Positions 7,509 to 17,224 of a stretch of 42,169 nucleotides of DNA are shown here, piece by piece (the first letter of the stretch is position 1; each line of letters opens with the position of its first letter). The notes beneath the pieces are model-generated. The model was not told where the DNA came from and made no database searches. It saw nothing but the letters and a program-made list of their open reading frames with translations. The position numbers and the translations under genes were made by a program. This stretch comes from Chthoniobacteraceae bacterium (GTDB lineage Bacteria > Verrucomicrobiota > Verrucomicrobiia > Chthoniobacterales > Chthoniobacteraceae): contig CANJNZ010000040.1 of the NCBI GenBank assembly GCA_947476045.1, positions 1 to 42,169 of the forward strand. The letters run 5' to 3'.

Positions 7509-8926
7509 CACGGCTTGCGGCAGACGGCGACGGTGGAGAGGCCGGTGCCGGGCATGATTTTATCCCACAGACGGAAGACTGGCGTGAGGAGGTTGTAGAT
7601 ACGCATTTTTGCTGCGGTGATCTTGCGCTGCTTGCCGAGGGTATTGACGAGATACCACGCGACCTTGCCAGCTTTGTTGAAATAGAACTGCGTCTCCACG
7701 TCGAAACCCGCCTCCTTCATTTTGGTTTCTAGTTCGCCTTTTTCGTAGCGGCGGAAGTGGCCCAGCTCTTTGTCGAAGTCGCTGTAAAGCTTCATGCCGA
7801 ATGGGACGAGGATGACGATGCGGCAACCGACGGGCACGTGGTCGTAAAGATTTTTCAACACCGCGCGGTCATCTTCGATGTGTTCGAGAACGTTGAGGAA
7901 AACGATACTGTCAGGCGCATACTTCGTGAGCACGGCGTAGTCGTCGCGCTGCGTCATATCGAGTTTGGCGAAGGAGAGGTTTTTTTTCTGCCCCCACTTG
8001 GCGCGCAGTGGATCAAGGTAATCGTCGCGGTAGTCGGTGAGCATTACCGTGTCGTGACGACGGAAAAAGTTGCTCATGTTACCGCGACCGCAGCCGAGTT
8101 CCGCGACGCGCTTGCCGAGGAATGGCTTCACGCGATCATACATCCATCGGTTAAATTTCGGCGCCTGCTCGATGGCGTCGAGCGTGACTTTTCCGGGGTC
8201 GCTGTATTTGGAGCTGAAGCGGTATTTGAAAATGAACCACAGCGCGGCGACGCCGTCCTTCCAGTTGATCTTTTTGCCTTCGTCGTAGCCGCGTCCGTTG
8301 TAGTTGATCGGCACCTCAAACATCCGGAAGCGGTTGCGCGCGACCTTTGCGGTGATCTCAGGCTCGATGCCAAAACGATTGGAAAACAGAGGCATGGATT
8401 TCAGCGCAGCGGCGGTAAACGCCTTGTAGCACGTCTCCATGTCGGTCCAGTTCGTGTCGTTCAGCATGTTGCTGAGGAAGGTGAGAAGTTTGTTCACCTG
8501 CGTGTGCCAGAAGAGCAGCACCTTCCGCTCAGCGCCTGCAAAGCGACTGCCGAAGACAACCTCGGCGCGGCCATCGAGAATCGGCGCGAGCATTTTCGGG
8601 TATTCGTTCGGATCGTATTCGAGATCGGCGTCTTGAAAAATCGCGAGGTCGCCGGTCATCTCCGAGATGGCGCGGCGGATGGCTGCGCCTTTGCCCATGT
8701 TTTTTGGCTGGGAGAAAATGCGGATCGTATCTGCGTGCTCTGCTGCGAGCGCCTGCATCACTTCCCATGTCGAATCCTTGCTGCCGTCGTTGACGATGAC
8801 GATTTCTCGCCTCAGCCCGCCCGGCAAAGGCGCGGCGAGCACGGCGGCGATACAATGGCGCAGACTTTCCTCCTCATTGTAGGCAGCCATGAGGATGGAG
8901 AGCTTTGTGAAGGTGGGTGCAGGCAT
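7508..8926 (-). CDS. fused GT2 glycosyltransferase and SAM methyltransferase
   Basis: Two domains sit in 472 residues. Residues 8-240 form a GT2/dolichol-phosphate-mannose-synthase-like transferase with VNDGSKDST (45-53) and the metal-binding QDADLEYDP (98-106), which would load a sugar onto polyprenyl phosphate. Residues 265-400 form a class I methyltransferase with the SAM loop AELGCGRG (275-282), an acidic LTDYRDDYLD segment and VFLNVLEHIEDD. The C-terminus resembles GT-associated methyltransferases. The product may feed the neighbouring PMT/ArnT-like enzyme, which uses polyprenyl-phosphate sugars. It lies 46 nt after that gene and overlaps the GT4 by one base. The methyl acceptor is unknown. 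Confidence 0.88.
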   Translation of the reverse strand: MPAPTFTKLSILMAAYNEEESLRHCIAAVLAAPLPGGLRREIVIVNDGSKDSTWEVMQALAAEHADTIRIFSQPKNMGKGAAIRRAISEMTGDLAIFQDADLEYDPNEYPKMLAPILDGRAEVVFGSRFAGAERKVLLFWHTQVNKLLTFLSNMLNDTNWTDMETCYKAFTAAALKSMPLFSNRFGIEPEITAKVARNRFRMFEVPINYNGRGYDEGKKINWKDGVAALWFIFKYRFSSKYSDPGKVTLDAIEQAPKFNRWMYDRVKPFLGKRVAELGCGRGNMSNFFRRHDTVMLTDYRDDYLDPLRAKWGQKKNLSFAKLDMTQRDDYAVLTKYAPDSIVFLNVLEHIEDDRAVLKNLYDHVPVGCRIVILVPFGMKLYSDFDKELGHFRRYEKGELETKMKEAGFDVETQFYFNKAGKVAWYLVNTLGKQRKITAAKMRIYNLLTPVFRLWDKIMPGTGLSTVAVCRKP

Positions 8927-8972
8927 GGGAGCGCGGAATGTTGTTCAGAGTGGAGCGTCTGGCAAGCGCGGC

Positions 8973-10604
8973 TCACTGCCTGCCGACGATGTGGTATAGG
9001 CGCAGCGACTTTGCCTGCTGTTCGTTCTCGCGGATGATCGGGGTTTCGGCGACCGCCACGAATGTGCCGGTGTGATCTTCAATCACACGACGGAGTTGAT
9101 CGTGATAACCAGCGCGTTTTTCCTCGGGAACTGCGTCGTCGAGGACGACATATTCGATTTTTCCACCCGTCAAAAAAGCGAGAAGCTGTTCGTCGTCGCT
9201 ATATTTTTCGTGGAGATTTTTGCCATCCCAAGTGCGTCCTTTAGGATCTACCAAGGCTTTGCTGGCGCGCTCAACGGAGAGGTTTGGACGATGATCGCGC
9301 ATGGCAATTTCGGAAATAAACATCCCTTCCCCCCGTGCATCGGACGAGACCAGGATGCGTGCACCAGACGGCGCGGTTTTCAGCAACTCCGAAGCGATGG
9401 GGCGGAAGCCTGAATAGCCTTTTTGTTCACGATGCATGAACGCAAATGGCAACGTAAGTAGAAGTAGGAGAACGACCCACAAATACTCGCGGCGCTGTTG
9501 TTCTTGCCCATCACTGCGAAGCTTGCGGTTTCGCGCGAACGCGAAAAGGCCAGCGATTGAGAGCAAGACCAAGGCTGCGGTAGCGGGGAGAATGTGCCTC
9601 GCCTCGTATCCCACAGGAATCAAACTTTGGAATGTGAGAATCCCCAGAACAAGCGAGCTGATGGCCGCCCATTTCCCATTGCTGCGAGCGCGCACAAGGA
9701 GGCCGATGAGTGCGAAGACAGCGACAGCAATCCCGATAGCGATGCTCATTTTCTGCAAGTAGTAGGGCACGGCCTGCGAGGTGAATGACCACGAAATCCC
9801 GCCGCTATTGTCCTCCCAACCGCCAACGCGTGTGCCTTCCTTGCGGAAAATCCACGTCCACGGACCGGCGAGCACCGCAACGATCACCACCGCGATCCAA
9901 AGTGGATGCTTGGTGAATACTTTCCAGCGACGCACGAGCAGCAGTGAAAATGCGCACATGAGCACGAGGGCGAGGCCGCTGCCTTTCGTCATGATCGCAG
10001 CAGATGCAAGGAGCGCAAAAAACACGGCGTCGCGTTTGCGTCCGTCATCGAGGAAACGACCCCAAAACAATGTGGCACCTAGCATGGTGAGCGTGCCGAG
10101 CGTCTCGGCCATGATCATGCTGTAGTATTCACGCGCCAGCGGGCCGCAGAGCCATAGCAGTGCAGCGGCAGCGGCGGGCAGGATGCCGAATTCGCGCCGC
10201 AGCGCTCCGTAGATGAGCGTGGCTACGCCAGCGGCAAGAGATGCCATGAGCAAGAGCACGCTCATGCGCGACACGCCGAATGGCAGCGTCCACACACTCT
10301 GCACGAGGTAGAAAGACGGTGGCCAGACGCCGAGGGCGACCTTCGGATAATGCTCATAAAAACCACCGGGAGCTGATGGACCAAACGCTTTCAGCGGAAC
10401 GATAGAACGCTGCGCTACGCAGGAAGGCACCGTCTTGATCGCGTCACGCACGAAAAGGCCCGTGACGTAGTGCGCGGCTTCGTCGGGATGCGCGCCAAAT
10501 TCGCTGTCATAGGCGCCGCCAAACTTTTGCAGGAGAAATGCAATATCGAAGGCAATGGCGAAAATAATCGCCCATCGGGCAAAAATGCGGAGTTTTGTAT
10601 TCAT
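8973..10604 (-). CDS. polytopic membrane glycosyltransferase (ArnT/PMT-like, GT39/GT83 superfamily)
   Basis: This 543-residue protein has about ten hydrophobic segments and then a soluble periplasmic C-terminal part (about 400-543). The first outer loop carries AHPDEAAHY with Asp41-Glu42, the acidic pair typical of GT-C enzymes that use polyprenyl-phosphate sugars. It would transfer a sugar to a lipid, glycan or protein on the periplasmic side. Its start overlaps the EEP gene's stop by 4 nt (ATGA at 10601-10604), so it is co-translated. The upstream-to-downstream order with the DPM-synthase-like fusion fits donor synthesis and use in one pathway. The acceptor cannot be told. Confidence 0.82.
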   Translation of the reverse strand: MNTKLRIFARWAIIFAIAFDIAFLLQKFGGAYDSEFGAHPDEAAHYVTGLFVRDAIKTVPSCVAQRSIVPLKAFGPSAPGGFYEHYPKVALGVWPPSFYLVQSVWTLPFGVSRMSVLLLMASLAAGVATLIYGALRREFGILPAAAAALLWLCGPLAREYYSMIMAETLGTLTMLGATLFWGRFLDDGRKRDAVFFALLASAAIMTKGSGLALVLMCAFSLLLVRRWKVFTKHPLWIAVVIVAVLAGPWTWIFRKEGTRVGGWEDNSGGISWSFTSQAVPYYLQKMSIAIGIAVAVFALIGLLVRARSNGKWAAISSLVLGILTFQSLIPVGYEARHILPATAALVLLSIAGLFAFARNRKLRSDGQEQQRREYLWVVLLLLLTLPFAFMHREQKGYSGFRPIASELLKTAPSGARILVSSDARGEGMFISEIAMRDHRPNLSVERASKALVDPKGRTWDGKNLHEKYSDDEQLLAFLTGGKIEYVVLDDAVPEEKRAGYHDQLRRVIEDHTGTFVAVAETPIIRENEQQAKSLRLYHIVGRQ

Positions 10605-11659
10605 TGCGCAGGGTTAAAGCGAGCCAGCACGGCGCGGTGTTGGGAATGCATATCGTTTCCTACACGGCAGTCCACTGCGGTCCAGCCTTTGCCTGCAAAC
10701 CAATAATCAAGCCGGAGCCAGTGCCCGAGGAGTGCGGTGATGCGGCCATCCCGCGCACCGGGGAAGGTCAGACCCCATCCATGCCCTTCACTAGCGAAAG
10801 CATCCGTAAGCTTGCGTGCGAAGGTGTGATAAACCATGCCGTGGTCCGGCATATTAAAGTCACCGCCGACGATGAATGGAAGCGGCTCCTTTTCAAATAC
10901 GCCCACAAGCGAACGTGCAAGAGTAACACGCGCATCCAACCAATCTCGATAGCTGGAAAAACCATCCGTAGGAGCCTTGGAGAGCCACAGCATTTCGAGA
11001 GCGACGCGCGGACTGAAAACATGCTTCAGTGAACTGCGTGGAGTCGGGAGGTGGACATTGTATATGGCCAAGGAACGCCCGCCGACTTTGATCACAAAAC
11101 GCGCAGCAATCGGCTTTCCGCGCCATAGGGCTCCGATGACTGGTTCCGCGCTCTCGATTTCATGGGGAGTGAGCAGGATGAATTGTGCAACGCCCCTGTT
11201 GCGATAGGACGGATAGCGACGACGATATTCCGTTTCACGAAAGTCTGCATGAGCAACATCTTGAAGAAGGACAGCGTCTGGTTTTTCAGCGGGAAACGAA
11301 TCCACAAAAGCGGCTCGATTCCCCTGCCCCACGTTATGGGTGATCACAGTCAACTCCGCATTTGAGCCGGGGCTGTGAAGGCGGTATGTTGTAAAAAACA
11401 ACAGCACCGCCGCTAAACATGCGAGATGCACACCGCAAAGCGACCAACAGCGCGTCCAAAGTGCAAGCGGCGCAAGAACAGCGAGCGGTAGTGCGAAAAG
11501 GATCGGTGGAGCAAAGATGAGGAGACCTAGTGGCAGCCATGCTTCAGCCCACCACTCCAGCGCGACGAGCAAACAGAACAGAAAAATAGCGTAGCCGACC
11601 GTAAGTTTACGCAGGAGGCGGTGAGCACGGGCGGCGCCGATTGGAGCGCTCTCAGTCAT
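10601..11659 (-). CDS. membrane-anchored endonuclease/exonuclease/phosphatase (EEP) fold protein
   Basis: The N-terminus (about 20-92) holds two or three membrane segments, followed by an EEP-fold domain (about 102-352) with THNVG (108-111), YNVHLP, GGDFNMP and LDYWF. Two catalytic positions differ from the family norm: the usual Glu is Asp134 in LLQDV, and the final S-D-H motif reads SQH. EEP members include nucleases, sphingomyelinases and inositol phosphatases, so a phosphodiesterase or pyrophosphatase on a lipid carrier is conceivable, but weak or altered activity is also possible. The gene overlaps the ligase-TPR gene by 8 nt and the GT39-like gene by 4 nt, tying it firmly to glycan assembly. 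Confidence 0.8.
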   Translation of the reverse strand: MTESAPIGAARAHRLLRKLTVGYAIFLFCLLVALEWWAEAWLPLGLLIFAPPILFALPLAVLAPLALWTRCWSLCGVHLACLAAVLLFFTTYRLHSPGSNAELTVITHNVGQGNRAAFVDSFPAEKPDAVLLQDVAHADFRETEYRRRYPSYRNRGVAQFILLTPHEIESAEPVIGALWRGKPIAARFVIKVGGRSLAIYNVHLPTPRSSLKHVFSPRVALEMLWLSKAPTDGFSSYRDWLDARVTLARSLVGVFEKEPLPFIVGGDFNMPDHGMVYHTFARKLTDAFASEGHGWGLTFPGARDGRITALLGHWLRLDYWFAGKGWTAVDCRVGNDMHSQHRAVLARFNPAQ

Positions 11660-13766
11660 TCGCCTTCACGCCAAACTGCTCATCTTCAGGAGTCACAGAC
11701 TCAAAATCCATATTCTCGAGTGGATCTCCATACGCCTCGACGAACTTGGCATCTCCAGACAAAGCGCGAATGCGCTGAACGTCATTCAATCCTTCTCTGG
11801 CAAGATTACAGTCACCATCCAGCGACAGTGCCTTCAGATAATAAGCCTCGGCTCGATTAATTTTCCTCTGTAGCCAAAGGTGAAAGCCAAAACTCGCGTA
11901 GGTATTACCGAGGTTCGGATCAAAGCGCATCGCATTCATCAAAACCTCCGCCGCTTTGTCGTAGAGACCGAGGTTGTCGTAGGCACGCCCGAGTTTTAAC
12001 TGCAATCGGGCATCGTGTGGATACAACGCAAGTCCCTGTGCATAAGCCTCGGTCGCTGCAGCGTGACCTGCCCGAAACTTCGCAGGGGTTTCTTCACGCA
12101 TAGCCAGAAAATGGCGCGCCTCACCCAGATAATAATAAAGGTCCGGGTTTTTGGTTTCCTTTTGAATGCCGCGTTCAGCAAAAGAAAGGGCGTCCGTAAG
12201 CAGACGCTGCCTTTGTTCATCCGCAGCCAATTGTGATTCACCACCGGACGCCGGCAGCGGCTGGCCAATACCGGTTCCAGACGCACTTAATGCAACCGCT
12301 GCATTCGTGTTCGATATTACATCCACGAAAATCAAATTCCGGAGGTGAATGCGCGCCCATTCGGCACAATACTCGCCACGTAGCAGTGGAAATGCGAGCA
12401 AACCAAGTGCAAGACCGACCACAGGTAGTGCAAACCTCGCCAAGCGCATCTGGACTGTTGGTGCAGAAGGCGTAGTTTCCGAATCCGTGGATGGGCTCGC
12501 TAGTATCCCAAATAAAAACGCAAAAAGAAGAGTATTGGCCGGGATGTGAAAATTGAAATCTATGACCGAATGAATCACCAGTGCGGCCAGAGCGGTGAGA
12601 ACCCCGGCGACCAGTGCCAGTTCATTACTTGTAGTGCATCCGGCGGGCTGCATCCGGCGGTTCACGATACTGACCAACGAACGCCAGCCAGACTGGATAT
12701 GCAGGAGCAAAAATATCGCGAACAAGCCAGCGCCGACAAAGCCGTATTCACAAAGCAGTTCCAGATAGTCGTTGTGAACGTGCATGGGATCATTTTGCAC
12801 ACGCGCATCTCGGAAATGACGTCCGTAGTAAAGGTAGGTGCCACTCCCGGTTCCAAAAGCAGGGTTCAGTGCGTATTGCTTCAGTGCTGCCTGCCACATC
12901 AAGGGGCGCATATTCCCCGTATCGACCACCTGACCCATGCGATTTTCCAGGACAGTGCTTTGCGACATACCCCAAATCGCCCCCCCTATCAGAGCGACAG
13001 CCAGCAAAGATGCAGTCAGAGTAGTGATGGCAAAGAGCGCCGGGCGCAGCTTTTTCACCGCCCACAAAAGCAACACAAGAAGAACCCCTACCCCGCCAAT
13101 AGTGCTTATATAGCCTCCCCGGCTCCCTGTGAGGGCGATGCCGACAACACAACTCAGCGCAACATACCCCAGAATGACACGATGCCGCACTTTAAAATCA
13201 CCAAGGCAACAAGCCGCAATCGCAATCAAACCGAGAGATTCCAGCAAGCCGGCGAGGTGATTCGGGCATATGTAAAAGCCACTCGCCCGCCAGCCATAAT
13301 CGGGCCGAAAAAACTTCGGCAGCGGTGCTCCTTCCGGAAGCATGGATAACAGCATGAAGTTGTCATCCCTTGTAAACTGCAGGATACCGCACACTGCATG
13401 GATGAGTGCAAGGGCGAACAAGACATAGAGAATGACCAGGCGCTGCCGTGAACGTGTGAGATAAAATGCGGTCAGCAGATAGACCGCTAACGCAGCCAAA
13501 ACCATGAAGAAATCAGCCCGGGCAAGATAATCCACTGGCGATAGACGGCTGCGGATCAGAACGTAAATGGCAAGAGCGAGAGTGAATGACACCGGCCAAA
13601 GTCGCGCGCTTGAGTTCTGTTTACGCGTGGATATCGCAATTGGAATCAACGCCGCCACTGCAATGGCGAGATAAGCCGGGATTCCAAAAAATAATGTGAC
13701 TCCACCAATCAGAATTTGTGAGGCGCATAGCCCAAGAACAAGGAGAATGGAAATCAGGAAATACAC
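11652..13766 (-). CDS. O-antigen ligase/polymerase-like membrane protein with C-terminal TPRs (copy A)
   Basis: The first 450 or so residues are polytopic, with the Wzy_C-type region GTGSGTYLYYG followed by HVHNDYLELLCEYG, as in O-antigen ligases, Wzy polymerases and PglL-type protein O-oligosaccharyltransferases. Residues about 540-665 form TPR-like helices (NPDLYYYLGEARHF, ARLQLKLGRAYDNLGLYDKA). The start codon is GTG at 13764-13766. It is paralogous to the plus-strand gene at 17438-19318 along its whole length. It follows the Ala-rich protein gene after a terminator-like hairpin and overlaps the EEP gene by 8 nt. Whether it polymerises, ligates to lipid A core, or glycosylates protein cannot be decided from sequence. 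Confidence 0.88.
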   Translation of the reverse strand: MYFLISILLVLGLCASQILIGGVTLFFGIPAYLAIAVAALIPIAISTRKQNSSARLWPVSFTLALAIYVLIRSRLSPVDYLARADFFMVLAALAVYLLTAFYLTRSRQRLVILYVLFALALIHAVCGILQFTRDDNFMLLSMLPEGAPLPKFFRPDYGWRASGFYICPNHLAGLLESLGLIAIAACCLGDFKVRHRVILGYVALSCVVGIALTGSRGGYISTIGGVGVLLVLLLWAVKKLRPALFAITTLTASLLAVALIGGAIWGMSQSTVLENRMGQVVDTGNMRPLMWQAALKQYALNPAFGTGSGTYLYYGRHFRDARVQNDPMHVHNDYLELLCEYGFVGAGLFAIFLLLHIQSGWRSLVSIVNRRMQPAGCTTSNELALVAGVLTALAALVIHSVIDFNFHIPANTLLFAFLFGILASPSTDSETTPSAPTVQMRLARFALPVVGLALGLLAFPLLRGEYCAEWARIHLRNLIFVDVISNTNAAVALSASGTGIGQPLPASGGESQLAADEQRQRLLTDALSFAERGIQKETKNPDLYYYLGEARHFLAMREETPAKFRAGHAAATEAYAQGLALYPHDARLQLKLGRAYDNLGLYDKAAEVLMNAMRFDPNLGNTYASFGFHLWLQRKINRAEAYYLKALSLDGDCNLAREGLNDVQRIRALSGDAKFVEAYGDPLENMDFESVTPEDEQFGVKAND

Positions 13767-13948
13767 AGGTGAGGAGATGAGCGGGATATTCTACCATGTT
13801 TTAGCTGCTGCCTATATTGCTGCAAGACATGAACTGGAAATTTTGACTTCCACTGAATTCCGATGCCTTCAGCAGGGTCACAATTATTGTAACAAGCAGG
13901 GCTTGTATCCTCTCAGAAAACCTGACGATGTTCATTTAAAACAAAGAA

Positions 13949-13976
13949 CCCCTGCGACCAATAGAGGTCGCAGGGG
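13949..13976 (-). terminator. hairpin terminator after Ala-rich protein A
   Basis: A perfect 11-bp stem (cccctgcgacc with ggtcgcagggg) has a 6-nt loop. Read leftward it is followed by a T-rich run (ttctttgttttaaat). It lies about 23 nt past the leftward stop codon and probably terminates or attenuates transcription before the ligase-TPR gene. The remaining 180 nt to that gene's start hold no other gene. Confidence 0.85.
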
Positions 13977-13998
13977 CCTGTGTTGGATTGAATCAGAT

Positions 13999-16900
13999 TT
14001 AGAATAGGTTAAGCGCAGTAACTGGAGAATTCAAGCCACTGTGATGAGTGTAGTTGCGAAGTCCAGCTGCACCTGCGCCCATGGTTCCAGCGCGGAACTG
14101 GGCAGCGCCAGTCATCGCTGCATTGATGAGCTGTGTTTCGCTGAAGGCCAATGAAGCCGATGTAAGCGCAGTTACAGTCGCATTGGTCAACGTTCCGACT
14201 CCCAAGAGAGCCCGAGCGATACTTGCGAAATCCGCGAAGAGTGCGGTAGGAGTTCCGGAAACCACACCAGCAGTGGAATTAGCCACTGCTTCTGCCGCAG
14301 CTCCCGCTGCTTGTGCAAAGGCAAGTGCGTGACTCTTCATGGCTTTTGCAGCCGCATTAAGAACCGCTGCCGCAAGAGGATTGAGAGACACTGCACCTTC
14401 GGTTTGCAACTGGGCAACTGAACCAGTGACAACAGCAGCCGTTCCTTTGGAGCGTTTGTTGGTTACGTCTGCAACAGTGGAACCAGCACCAGTTGCTTCA
14501 GGGAAGTTTGCAACTGCTCCTTGTAACCCATTTTTGTCATCAACCGGCTTCAATGGATTGGTGACATTGTTATAGTTGGTAAACAGAAGAGATGCCTTCA
14601 CCATGCCTGTTACAGCGCCAGCCATTAAGCTTTGCTCTTTCTTCTGTGCAGCCAACAGGGCAGTTCCACTAAGGTTAATCGTCAGTTTGGCGTCTTTAAG
14701 GCCAAGGACTGCCCCCGATGAGATGGCTGCAACAGCAGCTGGGTCATCGGCCGGATTATCACGCATATGAGCAAACTGTATTGCTGCACCAGCGGTCTTT
14801 TGCACTGTAGTAGGTGAGCGGAATGCTGCTGCCCTAGCTACATAGTGTGCGTATTCAGGACGTGCAGCGACTGCAGCCTGCGTAATTTCTACTGAAGCTG
14901 TTGTATTTGTGGCGATCTTGTGGTCAACAACATCAAATAGATTTTCCGGATGTGCTATGACATCTTGTGCCGTTTCGTAGCCAAGACGAATGACCGATTC
15001 CTTTGTTTTGTTCAAGGAAATCGCATAATTGAGCATATCGGCACCTGTAACTCCGCTACCAAGCCTGAGCGCGGCAGCCAGCACTGGAATTGTGAGTGTG
15101 TTATTTGCCGCACCAATACCGAAGAGCACAGCGCGAGGATTTGCAGCCCCTGAAACGGTTGTTCCGGGGATTTCATTTCCGGGCTTAGTGGGCGACATAT
15201 CTGTGTCGATGCCAGCAAGAGTGCCATGAAGTGCAGCAACAGCATCGTCAAACTGAGTTTCAGTAGATGCTTTAGCGCGAATAGCCAACTCGGTCGCAAG
15301 CGTTACACTATTGCTCAATCCAGCGCCACCTTTTGTAAGTGCCGCAGCAATTGCTGCAGCCTTGTTGTTGGACAGTGGTGATGGCAACACATCCTTGGGA
15401 TTATTGGCAATCACAAATGCTGCAACAGCCTCTTCCCATCCGCTTGGAACAGTCGCGATTGCTGTTTCAACTAATTGGTTGTCAATATCTTTGCGAGCCA
15501 CAGCTGCAGCTTCCGCGATATCAGGCAATGCCCTCTCATAGCCAGCCGTGTCGGCTGCAGTAATGGCGGCCGCCAATACCGCCTGCGCATCACTGACACT
15601 CAACGCTGGCCTTGGGCTGCCGCCGTTTTTGATAGCCGCAGTGAGAGCCAGTCCGCTTTGCAACTCTGTAGCAGCAGGAATTGCAGCAGCAACCGCAAGG
15701 TCTGGAGCTAAACCATTCACGGCCTTAATGGCACTGGATACAATCGAGGAAATTGACGCGAAATTGCCAGCGATTGCACCTTGGATGATGCTTTGTTTTT
15801 TAGCATCATCAAGGGCACTCAATAAATTGCCTTTATCGATAGCTGCCGTAACAAAGTTTGCAGCCTTTGCAGCCTTGAACTGAACGGCGCCACTCATTGC
15901 GGCATAGATATGATCAAAATCAGTTGCTATCAGTTCGCTCGTAAATTTAACCACCAAATCCCCATTGATGAGTTGCTCTTGGCGTAATGCGATATTGATT
16001 CTGGCACCCACGGCTACGGCATCATGAAGGGCTCCAGTCGCACCGATTGTAGCAGTATCAGCCAGCAAGGCATCACGCACATCAGTGCCAAAATTACCAG
16101 CTCCCTGATTAGGAAGGATATCCGCACCCTGTATCGCACCCATTGCGAAGTTTACAACGTTTTTTTCTGTTTTTGCAACCAAATGTGTATTGAACGCCGC
16201 AAGCATTGCCTTTGTAATATCGGTCTTGGTGACGTTCCCTGGAGGAAAACCTTGAACGCCAGAGACACCGCCGCGAGCCACATCATCAATGTAGAGTGCT
16301 GCGTTGCTATCTGTAGCCAACACATCCGCAAGGAAGGCATCCATCAATTTTGCTGCGACAGCTTTTGCAGCGACCGCCTGCGCGCTCGTCGGGCTCTCCG
16401 AGCCTGTGGCTGTTAGAGGAAGGGCTTTTTTCGTAGATGCCACTGCGGTTTTGGCAACATTGAAAATCACAGCACGCGTGGATGCATTCACAGCGGCAGC
16501 TGCGGCGTCAGCCATCTTGCCATTATTTGCCCCCACGAGATCGCTAGCGATAATGCCTAAAATCGCCCCGGCAGCGGCATCGGCAGCCTCGTCGGGAAGC
16601 ACTAATGAAGCAGCACCTACAGCTTGAGGGGCTACGCTTGGATTTAACTTTGCCACCTCAGTGAGTATCAGCTTCAGTTGCGAAGGCATGAACTGAACAC
16701 CAGCCGCAACGATACCAGCCGCATTGCCCGGAGCCGCTTGAACAGCTTGAGCAACCGCAACTGCGAACTTTGCTCCTGCGGGCGCGATGTAATAAGGCTT
16801 ACCCAATCCATCGAGACCGAGGGGCTCTGGCGAAAGAACCGTATCGCGGTTGCTGGAGGTTGCGAGAGCACCGGTTCCGTCAACGAGTGCATCTAGTTTT

Positions 16901-17139
16901 GCCTGAATGGCAGAAAGGTAATTATTGTAGTTGTCCAAGTTTACCGATACCGAACTTGTAATCCCGCCGTGATTCAATCCAGTGCCGGTTGGATCTGTAA
17001 TTGTATTGGTGTCAATCGGACTATTCGCAGGTGCAATATAGCGATTCGGCGACTGTGCGTATGCGCCTACGATGCTTAGGCCTGCGAAAGCTGCAACTGC
17101 TACGAACTTAGTGATGCGATGGTTACTGAGTGGTTTCAT
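13999..17139 (-). CDS. very Ala-rich exported helical repeat protein (A), function unknown
   Basis: I do not recognise a named family. This 1046-residue protein starts with a clean signal peptide (MKPLSNHRITKFVAVAAFAG, then AYA at 26-28). The mature chain is dominated by Ala, Val, Ile, Ser and Thr, with one Trp and no cysteine seen. Around 125-200 it forms helix-like units with prolines at exactly 137, 152, 167 and 182, a 15-residue period. Later, degenerate units recur with short words such as GAVQF, GAIQG, AAIQF and GAAQF. This suggests a long alpha-solenoid or fibre outside the inner membrane. No anchor or PEP-CTERM tail is visible. It is upstream of ligase-TPR copy A and divergent from copy B. 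It could be a surface, sheath or matrix protein, perhaps a glycosylation substrate. Confidence 0.8.
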   Translation of the reverse strand: MKPLSNHRITKFVAVAAFAGLSIVGAYAQSPNRYIAPANSPIDTNTITDPTGTGLNHGGITSSVSVNLDNYNNYLSAIQAKLDALVDGTGALATSSNRDTVLSPEPLGLDGLGKPYYIAPAGAKFAVAVAQAVQAAPGNAAGIVAAGVQFMPSQLKLILTEVAKLNPSVAPQAVGAASLVLPDEAADAAAGAILGIIASDLVGANNGKMADAAAAAVNASTRAVIFNVAKTAVASTKKALPLTATGSESPTSAQAVAAKAVAAKLMDAFLADVLATDSNAALYIDDVARGGVSGVQGFPPGNVTKTDITKAMLAAFNTHLVAKTEKNVVNFAMGAIQGADILPNQGAGNFGTDVRDALLADTATIGATGALHDAVAVGARINIALRQEQLINGDLVVKFTSELIATDFDHIYAAMSGAVQFKAAKAANFVTAAIDKGNLLSALDDAKKQSIIQGAIAGNFASISSIVSSAIKAVNGLAPDLAVAAAIPAATELQSGLALTAAIKNGGSPRPALSVSDAQAVLAAAITAADTAGYERALPDIAEAAAVARKDIDNQLVETAIATVPSGWEEAVAAFVIANNPKDVLPSPLSNNKAAAIAAALTKGGAGLSNSVTLATELAIRAKASTETQFDDAVAALHGTLAGIDTDMSPTKPGNEIPGTTVSGAANPRAVLFGIGAANNTLTIPVLAAALRLGSGVTGADMLNYAISLNKTKESVIRLGYETAQDVIAHPENLFDVVDHKIATNTTASVEITQAAVAARPEYAHYVARAAAFRSPTTVQKTAGAAIQFAHMRDNPADDPAAVAAISSGAVLGLKDAKLTINLSGTALLAAQKKEQSLMAGAVTGMVKASLLFTNYNNVTNPLKPVDDKNGLQGAVANFPEATGAGSTVADVTNKRSKGTAAVVTGSVAQLQTEGAVSLNPLAAAVLNAAAKAMKSHALAFAQAAGAAAEAVANSTAGVVSGTPTALFADFASIARALLGVGTLTNATVTALTSASLAFSETQLINAAMTGAAQFRAGTMGAGAAGLRNYTHHSGLNSPVTALNLF

Positions 17140-17224
17140 GGATGTTTTAGGGTGATGTTTGATTGAGGAGTTGTGAGGTAGATTGATTTTTATTCTGGGG
17201 CCTGCGGATGGAAGACTTTGGAGA

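Noticed and set aside
14950-16416. Several plus-strand frames inside Ala-rich gene A
   Set aside because: They are short and without motifs, expected by chance opposite an Ala-rich gene.
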